A DNA stretch of 18,902 bases from an uncultured Collinsella sp. (lineage in GTDB: Bacteria > Actinomycetota > Coriobacteriia > Coriobacteriales > Coriobacteriaceae): NCBI GenBank assembly GCA_902479205.1, contig CABSNX010000008.1:1-18902 (forward strand). The letters are read 5' to 3'. The notes beneath the pieces were generated by a model. The model ran no database searches and was not told the DNA's origin. It worked only from the letters and a program-made list of their open reading frames with translations. Made by a program: the position numbers and the translations under genes. Shown in pieces: positions 7,392 through 17,528 of this stretch. Within the stretch, counting starts at the first letter, position 1; each line of letters begins with the position of its first letter.

Positions 7392-8669
7392 TTAGGCGCT
7401 GTATTTGTTGGCCTCGCCAAAGGTGCCTGCCTCGACGATCCAGCCGTCCTTCATGATGACGTCCATGTTGTCGGTGTTGAGCACGTGGATGTCGGCGGCG
7501 ACGTCACCGTTGACGACCAGCAGGTCGGCGCACTTGCCGGCCTCGATAGAACCGGTCTCGTCCTCGATGTGGCACATCTTGGCACCGTTGAGGGTGGCGC
7601 AGGTGATGGTCTCGACCGGGGTGAAGCCGATCTTGTCGACGAACTCGTACATCTCCTCGATGGAGCAGGTGCCGTACGGGGTGACGAAGGAGAAGGAGTC
7701 GGAGCCGATCGTCATGACGACGCCACGCTTCTTGGCCTCGCGCAGGCAGTCGTAGTTGCGCTGCAGCTCCTTCTCGACCAGGGTGCCCTCGTACTTGTCG
7801 TGCAGCTCGGGGACGTAGACGGGCGGATAGGTGGCGTACCAGGTGGGCAGGAAGGCGATCGTCGGGGTGAAGAAGGTGCCCTGCTCGGCCATGAGGTCCA
7901 TAGTGCGCTCATCGATATCGAAGCCGTGAATCAGCTGCTCGCAGCCAAAGCGAACGGAATCGTAGGCAGCGGCGTGGTTGTTGTAGCAGTGGCTCCACAC
8001 GGGGATACCGACCATCTTTGCCTCTTCGACCACGGCCTGGATCTCCTCGGAGCAATAGTGCTGGTCGCGGCCGGAATCCCAGCGCCAGATGCCGCCACCG
8101 GTAGCCCAGATCTTGATGGCATCGGGGTTCTCGCGCAGGCGACGACGGACGGCCTTGCGCAGATCCCAAGGACCATCGACCTGGTCGCCCCAGGGGTGGG
8201 ATTCCTTGTTGAGCTCCTGGGTGCAGTGGTGGGAGTCACCGTGGCCGGCAACGCGGCAGAAGCCGAGGCCGGTGGCCAGAACGCGCGGGCCCTTAAAGAC
8301 GCCCTTGTCGATGCAGTCACGGATCTGGATACCAAAGCGGCCGATCTCGCAGACGGTGGTGAGGCCGTGGGTGAGGCAGTCGTAGGCCTGCTTGACGGCG
8401 ACGGCCTGCTTCTCGAGGAGCGGCTGCATGACCCAATCGGTGTCATCGTCGGTCAGGTTGCCCGAGAAGTGCAGGTGGGTGTCGATCAGGCCGGGAAGGA
8501 CGGTCTTGCCGGCGGCGTCGATAACCTCAACGCCCTCGGGAAGGTCCTGCATAGCACCGGCGTACTCGATCTTGCCGCTGTCGTCGACGAGAACGAGGGA
8601 GTTCTCGACCGGCTCGGCGCCGGTGCCGTCGATGAGCTTGCCGCCAACGATTGCATACTTAGTGGACAT
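7392..8669 (-). CDS. Amidohydrolase-superfamily metal-dependent hydrolase (prolidase/imidazolonepropionase-like)
   Basis: A 425-residue member of the amidohydrolase superfamily (TIM-barrel metal hydrolases). The visible metal-site set is DTHLHF (His65, His67), Lys186 in IKIWATGGG as the likely carboxylated bridging lysine, His227 in VWSHCYN, His248 in QLIHGFD, and Asp324 in GSDSF. This combination suggests a two-metal enzyme of the Xaa-Pro dipeptidase/Xaa-Arg carboxypeptidase type rather than a one-metal deaminase. N- and C-terminal segments form the usual small beta sandwich. No signal peptide is present, so it is cytoplasmic. The start is well fixed by AAGGAGGAACC before the ATG. It follows the amino-acid permease in the same direction, 130 nt apart, with a strong hairpin between, suggesting import then hydrolysis of a peptide or N-acylated compound. 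The exact substrate cannot be read from the sequence. Confidence 0.88.
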   Translation of the reverse strand: MSTKYAIVGGKLIDGTGAEPVENSLVLVDDSGKIEYAGAMQDLPEGVEVIDAAGKTVLPGLIDTHLHFSGNLTDDDTDWVMQPLLEKQAVAVKQAYDCLTHGLTTVCEIGRFGIQIRDCIDKGVFKGPRVLATGLGFCRVAGHGDSHHCTQELNKESHPWGDQVDGPWDLRKAVRRRLRENPDAIKIWATGGGIWRWDSGRDQHYCSEEIQAVVEEAKMVGIPVWSHCYNNHAAAYDSVRFGCEQLIHGFDIDERTMDLMAEQGTFFTPTIAFLPTWYATYPPVYVPELHDKYEGTLVEKELQRNYDCLREAKKRGVVMTIGSDSFSFVTPYGTCSIEEMYEFVDKIGFTPVETITCATLNGAKMCHIEDETGSIEAGKCADLLVVNGDVAADIHVLNTDNMDVIMKDGWIVEAGTFGEANKYSA

Positions 8670-8743
8670 GGTTCCTCCTTATGGATCCATATAGTGGGCG
8701 AGGCCATGTTGGGCTAGGCCTCACAAAGCTACCCAAGTGGTGC

Positions 8744-8786
8744 CGGGTTCGGTGCGCGGGAGAGAGGATTCCGCGCACCCGATCCG
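8744..8786 (-). repeat. Strong intercistronic hairpin between permease and amidohydrolase
   Basis: A perfect 9-bp stem (GGTGCGCGG 8751-8759 with CCGCGCACC 8771-8779) around an 11-nt loop extends by about six further pairs after one mismatch. No T-run follows on the minus strand, so it looks like an mRNA-processing or stabilising stem, or a partial terminator, inside the operon. Confidence 0.65.
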
Positions 8787-8799
8787 CCCCGGCTAGGCG

Positions 8800-10251
8800 T
8801 TACTTTTTGCGGGAATTGGTGAAAGCCATGAGGGCCAGGCCGATAGCCAACCAGCCGATCACGATGCTCCACTCCACCATGTTGAGGGAGGCGGGAGAGA
8901 ACGGAATCACGAGCAGGCCGATGATGATGGCGCAGGCGGCGATAGCGAGGCCGATGCCAAACTTGCCGCCGGGCACCTCGTAGGGACGAGGCAGATCGGG
9001 CTCGGTGAAGCGCATGCGCAGGCAGGCGAGGGCGACCATGCCGCAGGAGAAGATGAAGGCGAGAGCCGACACGTTGGTCAGAGGAATGAGCATGTTCTTG
9101 CCCAGGAACGGACCGATGACAGTGATGACGCCCAGAACGACGCAGGCAAGCTTGGGAGCGCCGGACTTGGGGTCGACCTCGGCGAACTTCTCAGGCAGCT
9201 GGCCCTTGCGACCCATGGCGAGCATGATGCGGCTCGTGGCGCCATAGAAGGAGTTCATCGGGCCCATGGGTCCAAGCGTGGCGATGACGAGCATGGCCAG
9301 GTACAGGAGCATGTTGATGCCCTTGAGGCAGGCAAGCGCGGGAACCGGGCTCTTAACAAACTCATGCCAGTCGAGGATGGTGCCGAACGAGTAGATGCAG
9401 ACCATGTAGAAGCCGCCGGCGGCCAGCAGGGCCAAGGAGATGATCTTGCCGAACTTGTTCCAGTTGAGGCCCTCAGCTGCTTCCTCAGCCTGCTGAGGAA
9501 TGGTGTCGAAACCGGCGTAGAAGAACGGGGTCAGAACCAGGACCGACACGATGCCGGCGAACAGGCTGGTGCTTTCGGTAGCGGCCTTGCCGCCGCCAGC
9601 GCCGCTGACCTGGGAGAATACGGGCATGGCGTTGTCCGGCGAACCGGTGAACAGCGAGACGCCCATGGCGAGCAGCATGCCGCAGAGCAGAGCCTTGGTC
9701 AGGAAGGCCTGGAGCTTGGCGGCCGAGCTGGCACCGCGGAAGTTGAGGAAGATGACGTAGACCGCAAAGCCGAGCGCGATCAGCGTCGGGAACAGGTAAA
9801 CGTCGGCGCCTAGGATGGTGTAGAGCTTGACGGCGCGCAGCCACTCAAGACCGGGCAGGCTACCGAACATCTCGGACACGAGGGTCGAGATGGCGATAGC
9901 CTCCCACGGGCACAGGATTCCGTTGCCCAGGGCCAGGAGCCAACCGGTGATGTAGCTCAGCGTACGGCCAAAGCTACGATCGACATACTCGACGATGCCG
10001 CCCGAGATGGGGATAGCAGCCGTGAGCTCACCGAAAACAGCTCCGACGGGCACGAGGAAGATTGCACCCAAGAGGAATGCGATCATAGCGGGAACGGGAC
10101 CGCCGCCCACGACCATCCAGTCGCCGACCTGCAGAACCCAACCGGTACCGATGATGGCACCGAAACCGATGGTGAAGAAGTTCCAGAGCGAAAGCGTTTT
10201 CTTCATGCCGCCGTCGCCCTCGACTGCAACTTCCGCGTTCTTGTCCGCCAT
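8800..10251 (-). CDS. APC-superfamily amino-acid permease
   Basis: A 483-residue membrane protein with about 12 hydrophobic helices. The first helix carries the amino acid-polyamine-organocation motif GFGAIIGTGW, with helix 3 and loop elements GELTAAIPISGGIVEYVDR and SYITGWLLALGNG, all typical of the family. Helix 6 PFFYAGFDTIPQQAEEA and the cytoplasmic segment SRIMLAMGRKGQLPEKFAEV also match. These are secondary carriers for amino acids or small amides across the cytoplasmic membrane. I chose the ATG at 10251 because AAAGGAGGGGAACA precedes it; an in-frame ATG at 10290 lies inside a small hairpin and lacks a ribosome site. The gene leads an operon with the metal-dependent amidohydrolase, so its substrate may be an amino-acid derivative or dipeptide, but this is inference. 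Confidence 0.92.
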   Translation of the reverse strand: MADKNAEVAVEGDGGMKKTLSLWNFFTIGFGAIIGTGWVLQVGDWMVVGGGPVPAMIAFLLGAIFLVPVGAVFGELTAAIPISGGIVEYVDRSFGRTLSYITGWLLALGNGILCPWEAIAISTLVSEMFGSLPGLEWLRAVKLYTILGADVYLFPTLIALGFAVYVIFLNFRGASSAAKLQAFLTKALLCGMLLAMGVSLFTGSPDNAMPVFSQVSGAGGGKAATESTSLFAGIVSVLVLTPFFYAGFDTIPQQAEEAAEGLNWNKFGKIISLALLAAGGFYMVCIYSFGTILDWHEFVKSPVPALACLKGINMLLYLAMLVIATLGPMGPMNSFYGATSRIMLAMGRKGQLPEKFAEVDPKSGAPKLACVVLGVITVIGPFLGKNMLIPLTNVSALAFIFSCGMVALACLRMRFTEPDLPRPYEVPGGKFGIGLAIAACAIIIGLLVIPFSPASLNMVEWSIVIGWLAIGLALMAFTNSRKK

Positions 10252-10610
10252 TGTTCCCCTCCTTTCCTTTTTGACGCCCCTTGGCGTCACCCCTTGCGCG
10301 GTCCGTTTTGCCGCGCGCTTTTATTTCGTGGCTTTAAGATACGGCCTTGGCACAGCAGCGCCGCTTGTAGCTCGACCGAAGGCAGAACTGTACAACGAAC
10401 GGCACCGTTTTTGGGACGAACGGCGAGGGGCGCCACTCGTTGCGAGTGCCCGTTTTGATGACGCGATTCGATCGCTCGCGGAGGGTGCCACTTTATGGCG
10501 ACAGGCTCGCTCCCGTTCGTGCCGTTTACCGGGCTTTTGTCGCACGCACTCATTTGCTGCACGTCTTTTTTGTAGGATGGACGGGTTATACGTGAGACGA
10601 GGCGGTACAG
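10252..10610. other. Divergent intergenic region (permease operon / C39-like gene)
   Basis: A 359-nt gap with no supported gene. It should hold the promoters for both directions, but no strong -35/-10 pair is clear. Visible structure: a 7-bp hairpin TGACGCC/GGCGTCA at 10272-10289 in the permease leader, a CACTCG/CGAGTG hairpin near 10436-10450, and a TTATAC sequence shortly before the plus-strand gene that could be its -10. The octamer ACGAACGG occurs twice around 10395-10430. Confidence 0.5.
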
Positions 10611-11615
10611 ATGGCATACGGATACAACGACGGCGAACGACGGCGAAACGTTCGCCTTGCCGGGCGTACCACGCCAACATTCAGGAGTGTTTCTGACAGC
10701 GACGAGCCGCAGAACCCGCAGCGTCCGCAGGATCGCCCCTCGTCGTCTATGCCGCAGAATGCCAACGCGCGTCAGGCTGATCGCCCATACTCGGGCACCC
10801 GTCAACGCCGGGCCGAAGTGCCTCGGCGGCAGAAAAACAATCGACGAAAGTCTGACAATCACATCAGCCGTTTCTTTTCGAAGCCCCGCGGCGGACGCAG
10901 CGCAAAGCAGCCACGGCCGATGGGACGTGTCAGGGCCGTCAGTCCGCGGATTCATCGTCTCTGTCTTGTCCTGTGCTCCATCATGGCATGTCTGGCCTTT
11001 GTGTATCTGGGGTCGTGTGCCTCGCATGGCTCTGCCGGCCTGGAGCCCACCGCCGAGGACAAGCTGCTCAAGGCCCCGGTTGCGCCCGGCTACTCGTTTG
11101 CGTTTTCGACCCCGCGCTCGCAGTGGCAAGCCGGCACCATGCCCCATATCTATCAGATAGATCCGGCATGGTCGGAGCTGCCCTACGCCGGCGGTACCAT
11201 CCGTCAAAACGCCTGCGGCCCCACCTGTCTTACCATGGTCTACATTTATAAGACCGGCCACACCGATATGACGCCGGTCGATATGTGCGCTCTTTCCGAG
11301 GCGGGCAACTATGCGCCCACCGGTGCCACCGAGTGGTCGTTTATGACGAGCGGTGCATGGCAGCTGGGGCTTAACGGGACGCAGCTCTACAACGATCGAG
11401 ACTCGATGGCCCAGGCCTTGCGCTCGGGTGCTCCCGTAATCGCCGCCGTGCGCCCCGGCACGTTTACCAACGTTGGTCATTACATCGTGCTCTACGGGAT
11501 TGACGACGCCGACCAGATCGGTGTCTACGACCCCAACTCGCAAAGCCGCAGCGCCCGCCGCTGGGGCGTCGTAGAAGTCCTCAACGAAATCGAAGCCATG
11601 TGGGCCTACTACTAG
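10611..11615 (+). CDS. Membrane-anchored C39-like cysteine peptidase family protein
   Basis: A 334-residue protein and the only plus-strand gene. Residues 1-110 are low complexity, rich in Arg, Pro, Gln and Ser, and probably disordered and cytoplasmic. A single membrane helix lies at about 115-136. The extracellular part holds a C39-type papain-like fold (Peptidase_C39_2): IRQNACGPTCLTMV with Cys202, GHYIVLYGID with His290, and VYDPNS with Asp307 form the expected Cys-His-Asp/Asn set. Such domains may cleave peptides or act as amidases at the cell surface; the substrate is unknown. The ATG at 10611 is preceded by GAGGCGGTACAG. A LGSC sequence right after the helix (Cys136) resembles a lipobox, but the long N-terminus argues against a lipoprotein unless translation starts internally (Met104, no ribosome site seen). 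It converges on carbamate kinase. Confidence 0.82.
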   Translation: MAYGYNDGERRRNVRLAGRTTPTFRSVSDSDEPQNPQRPQDRPSSSMPQNANARQADRPYSGTRQRRAEVPRRQKNNRRKSDNHISRFFSKPRGGRSAKQPRPMGRVRAVSPRIHRLCLVLCSIMACLAFVYLGSCASHGSAGLEPTAEDKLLKAPVAPGYSFAFSTPRSQWQAGTMPHIYQIDPAWSELPYAGGTIRQNACGPTCLTMVYIYKTGHTDMTPVDMCALSEAGNYAPTGATEWSFMTSGAWQLGLNGTQLYNDRDSMAQALRSGAPVIAAVRPGTFTNVGHYIVLYGIDDADQIGVYDPNSQSRSARRWGVVEVLNEIEAMWAYY

Positions 11616-11616
11616 T

Positions 11617-11729
11617 CATTGGGGACAGACTTAAATGACTGGCCACTGGGGACGGCCTTTGCAGACGACCGCTCGCACTGTCGAAAAGAACTGTCCCAAG
11701 ATGCCGGCAGAAAGGAACGTCCCCAAGTG
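11617..11729. repeat. Cluster of four GGGGAC-type boxes, two in each orientation
   Basis: Boxes at 11617-11627 (CATTGGGGACA) and 11644-11655 (CACTGGGGACGG) face one way; 11691-11702 (TGTCCCAAG core) and 11718-11729 (CGTCCCCAAGTG) face the other. The result is an imperfect nested inverted repeat between convergent genes. The flanks also resemble each other (TTTGCAGACGACCGC against the inverse of CCGCGGTCTGCAA near 11737). The same TTGGGGACGG core recurs in both arms of 17428-17517. No gene is supported in 11616-11877. Confidence 0.7.
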
Positions 11730-11778
11730 CTGGGTTTCCGCGGTCTGCAATGCTTCTCATGAACAGCCACCTCAATAG

Positions 11779-11812
11779 CAAAAGCCCCGCAGTCGGAGCG
11801 GACCGCGGGGCT
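11779..11812 (-). terminator. Terminator of the carbamate kinase gene
   Basis: On the minus strand AGCCCCGC (11812-11805) pairs perfectly with GCGGGGCT (11790-11783), with three more inner pairs, and is followed by TTTTG. It lies about 65 nt after the carbamate kinase stop. A second short stem, GGGCGCC/GGCGCCC (11834-11853), lies between stop and terminator. Confidence 0.85.
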
Positions 11813-11877
11813 CATGAAGAGAGGCTAGTTTGCGGGCGCCTTGCCCGGCGCCCACGAGAGAGGCAATGGAGTAGAGG

Positions 11878-12840
11878 CTACTCGTGGATGCGGGTACCGG
11901 AGAGGCCGGCCATGGTCTCGGCGGCCTTGTCCAGTGCGCCGATGATGCAGGTGCGGCCCTTGCGGGAACGGGCGAACTTGATGGCGGCGCGGACCTTGGG
12001 CTCCATGGAACCCTTGCCGAACTGGCCCTCGTCGGCCAGGCGCTCGGCCTCGTCGGCGGTGATGTCCTCGAGCTCCTCCTGGTTGGGCTTGCCAAAGTTG
12101 ATGGCGACATGCTCAACGGCGGTCAGCAGGAACAGAACGTCGGCGTCGCAGTCCTCGGCCAGCAGCTCGCCGCCCAGGTCCTTGTCGATGACGGCGGGGA
12201 CGCCCTTGTAGCAGCCCTTGTTCTCGTAGTCGCGGACGACGGGGATGCCGCCGCCGCCGCAGGCGATGACGATGAACTCGTTGTCGAGCAGGTTGAGGAT
12301 GGAGTCAGCCTCGACGATCTTCTTGGGATCGGGGGAAGCGACGACGCGACGCCAGCCGCGGCCGGAATCCTCGACGAAGACCTTGGAGGGATCCTCGGCC
12401 ATGAACTCCTTGGCCTGCTCCTCGGTGTAGAAGGGGCCGATCGGCTTGGTCGGGTTCTTGAACGCGGGATCGTCCGGGTCGCACTCGATCTGGGTGACGA
12501 CGGTGGCGGCGTGCCAGCGCTTATAGCGCTTGTGCATCTCGCGGCCGATGCCCTGCTGCAGGTGATAGCCGATGTAGCCCTGGGACATGGCTCCGCACTC
12601 GGGCAGCGGCATCTCGGGGGTGCCGATGGCGTCGTGGGCGGCGGCGAAGGCGTTCTGGATCATGCCGACCTGCGGGCCGTTGCCGTGGGTGATGATGATC
12701 TCGTTGCCCTGCTCGATCAGGCCGAGGAGAGCGTGGGCGGTGTTGCTCACGGCCTCGATCTGCTCGACGGGGTTGTTGCCGAGGGCGTTGCCGCCAAGGG
12801 CGACGACAATACGATCGGGCTTGCCAAGAGGCTTAGACAT
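11878..12840 (-). CDS. arcC: Carbamate kinase
   Basis: A 320-residue amino-acid-kinase-fold enzyme that makes ATP and carbamate (then ammonia and CO2) from carbamoyl phosphate and ADP, the last step of the arginine deiminase and related pathways. Signature stretches are VALGGNALG near the N-terminus, IITHGNGPQVG, IGPFYTEEQA, VIACGGGGIPVV, VIDKDLGGELLAE, and GSMEPKVRAAI. Length matches the usual 310-320. I chose the ATG at 12840 (MSKPLGKPDRIVVALGG) because AAAGGATTCCAGCA precedes it; an upstream in-frame ATG at 12876 adds a non-conserved tail. It stands alone: no arginine deiminase (arcA) or ornithine carbamoyltransferase (arcB) gene lies in the window, so the carbamoyl phosphate source is not visible. 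An ARG-box-like sequence lies about 95-110 nt upstream. A strong terminator follows. Confidence 0.96.
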   Translation of the reverse strand: MSKPLGKPDRIVVALGGNALGNNPVEQIEAVSNTAHALLGLIEQGNEIIITHGNGPQVGMIQNAFAAAHDAIGTPEMPLPECGAMSQGYIGYHLQQGIGREMHKRYKRWHAATVVTQIECDPDDPAFKNPTKPIGPFYTEEQAKEFMAEDPSKVFVEDSGRGWRRVVASPDPKKIVEADSILNLLDNEFIVIACGGGGIPVVRDYENKGCYKGVPAVIDKDLGGELLAEDCDADVLFLLTAVEHVAINFGKPNQEELEDITADEAERLADEGQFGKGSMEPKVRAAIKFARSRKGRTCIIGALDKAAETMAGLSGTRIHE

Positions 12841-12933
12841 TGCTGGAATCCTTTCTGTAAAAGGCCTACAACCCATTAATAACCCGCGTCCGTGCGATGC
12901 GCGAGTTTATTAAGGTTTATATTCTCTTTATCG

Positions 12934-12949
12934 CTCATTTTATTCATTT
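12934..12949 (-). promoter_or_regulatory. ARG-box-like sequence upstream of carbamate kinase
   Basis: Minus strand reads AAATGAATAAAATGAG. It contains TGAATAAAA, the core of the ARG box bound by ArgR/AhrC arginine regulators (CATGAATAAAAATKCA-like), with one base missing before the final ATG. A role in arginine-responsive control is plausible for arcC but rests on one short AT-rich match. Confidence 0.25.
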
Positions 12950-13298
12950 TGAAAATAGTTGAACGGTGAACGGTCGTTTTTATCCGCTCAGCGTACAGAA
13001 CCCCAGCTCAGATATGTTTACGCCATTTACGTGCGACTTTATTTTAATGGAGCAAGAATTAGGCTGGATTATGCAAACTATATCTTTGCTAAACACCAAA
13101 CAGAAAGCGCTAAATCTTACTCGCACTATACGAGATTCTATGCACTTATAGGACGAGTATGCATCCCTGCAAAAACAAGGGGCTTTTCATCCAGCAATAG
13201 GAATAAAGAGGGGCTCCGAAAGGGCACCCAGCCCCCAAAGCACGGGGATAGAAGGCGACAACAGCCAAATCCTCCATCCATCCCCAAAGTGGCGCGAG

Positions 13299-13321
13299 GT
13301 TTCGCGGCAAAGCCGCGAAAC
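13299..13321. repeat. Perfect 10-bp hairpin with AAA loop
   Basis: GTTTCGCGGC (13299-13308) and GCCGCGAAAC (13312-13321) are exact inverse copies separated by AAA. There is no T-run, and it is not next to a gene end. Confidence 0.75.
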
Positions 13322-13392
13322 AGCGAAGGGGACGAAATACCCGACCAACTACGTCCTTCATCCGCCCCCACAATCCGAGGACGTAGTCGTAG

Positions 13393-13515
13393 CAGGATCT
13401 GAGGGCTAACCTTCGCGGACACTCCGCAGGACGAAAGAACCCCCGCCGCACGTAGTGCGCAGCGGGGGTTCTTTCATGTCCGAGGACGTCCGCGAAGGTT
13501 AGCCCTCAGATCCTG
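13393..13515. repeat. 123-bp nested palindrome: 28-bp perfect arms around a bidirectional terminator
   Basis: Outer arms 13393-13420 and 13488-13515 are exact inverse copies of 28 nt. Inside, GAAAGAACCCCCGC (13433-13446) pairs exactly with GCGGGGGTTCTTTC (13462-13475), and its loop contains a further CGCAC/GTGCG stem. The inner stem with its T-rich ends looks like a bidirectional intrinsic terminator. The element starts 11 nt after the PFOR stop codon, so it ends that transcript, but the outer arms are far longer than termination requires. Confidence 0.85.
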
Positions 13516-13526
13516 CGGTGGGAGAC

Positions 13527-17066
<3,540 letters not shown>

Positions 17067-17427
17067 ATACCCCTCTCCTCTCATATAGGTATACAGGCCC
17101 CGGCGATTGCCGGGATGTTGGCGTGATGGGATTTTCGCTGTTGCTTCCAATCATCTGGCAGGCAGACTGAGCAGCAGGCACATGGCGTGGAGAGAAGGCA
17201 TGCCAAGGCGAGGAGGGCTGCACGCGCTCCACAGGCCCAGCTACCCGTCTTGCACATGACCGAGCGCCGCAAAGGCCGCATGCCGGATGCTCCCGGGCAC
17301 GCCCCGGCGATGGGAAGCGCCCGCAACGGAAATCCGCATGCGGGCTTATTGTACCCCGCCGCCAAGCCATATTTCGGCAAATATAGGTGGCCGGTAAAGG
17401 TTTACCCCGGGTGACTGCCGGGAGCAA
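17067..17427 (-). promoter_or_regulatory. Long leader and promoter region of the PFOR gene
   Basis: No gene is well supported here. On the minus strand TACAAT (17353-17348) is a likely -10. The matching -35 zone falls inside the palindrome ATATTTCGGCAAATAT (17369-17384), and a second inverted repeat GGTAAA-GG-TTTACC lies just upstream (17393-17406). Both could be operators. The implied leader is about 270 nt. It contains a CCCGGC/GCCGGG hairpin (17099-17114) 30 nt before the start codon and a 58-codon cysteine-rich frame (17257-17081) that stops 14 nt before it. Confidence 0.45.
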
Positions 17428-17517
17428 AAATGATCCCTTGGGGACGGAGGAAAACGGATCACCGAAGAGGTGTTCGACCCCGGTGATCCGTTTTCCTCCG
17501 TCCCCAAGGGATCATTT
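17428..17517. repeat. 37-bp perfect inverted repeat; terminator of the FHA-protein operon
   Basis: Arms 17428-17464 and 17481-17517 are exact inverse copies of 37 nt around a 16-nt loop. On the minus strand it begins 11 nt after the FHA gene stop and ends in ATTTTTGC, so it can act as an intrinsic terminator. Each arm contains CTTGGGGACGG, the core also seen four times at 11617-11729. The length and perfection suggest a mobile or recently copied repeat rather than a plain terminator. Confidence 0.88.
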
Positions 17518-17528
17518 GGCAGGACTGG

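Larger units (their letters stand above)
12841..13392. other. Gene-poor region: AT-rich segment followed by small inverted repeats
   Basis: No gene is well supported. About 12900-13160 is clearly AT-rich compared with its surroundings and should contain the carbamate kinase promoter; possible -10 sequences on the minus strand are TATAAA and TATTAA. It holds a 61-codon plus-strand reading frame from a GTG at 12966 to 13151 without a ribosome site, possibly a gene remnant. From about 13190 the DNA is GC-rich again, with stems GGGGCT/AGCCCC (13210-13235), a perfect 10-bp stem with AAA loop (13299-13321), and 10-bp arms ACTACGTCCT/AGGACGTAGT (13348-13357, 13378-13387). Confidence 0.5.

Noticed and set aside
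7344..8717. A 457-codon plus-strand frame opposite the amidohydrolase
   Set aside because: Same antisense effect; no domain and no ribosome site, while the minus-strand gene has full metal ligands.
10287..11543. A 418-codon minus-strand frame opposite the C39-like gene, running into the permease leader
   Set aside because: No recognisable domain; the plus-strand frame has a helix and intact catalytic residues.
12959..13402. A 147-codon plus-strand frame in the gap after PFOR
   Set aside because: It crosses the AT-rich segment and several inverted repeats, has no ribosome site and no family resemblance.
13146..13451. A 101-codon minus-strand frame reaching into the large palindrome
   Set aside because: Its coding sequence is mostly hairpin DNA and repeats; no ribosome site or domain.
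13190..13515. Possible CRISPR array because of repeated stems
   Set aside because: The stems differ in sequence, there are no regularly spaced identical repeats, and no cas genes are present.
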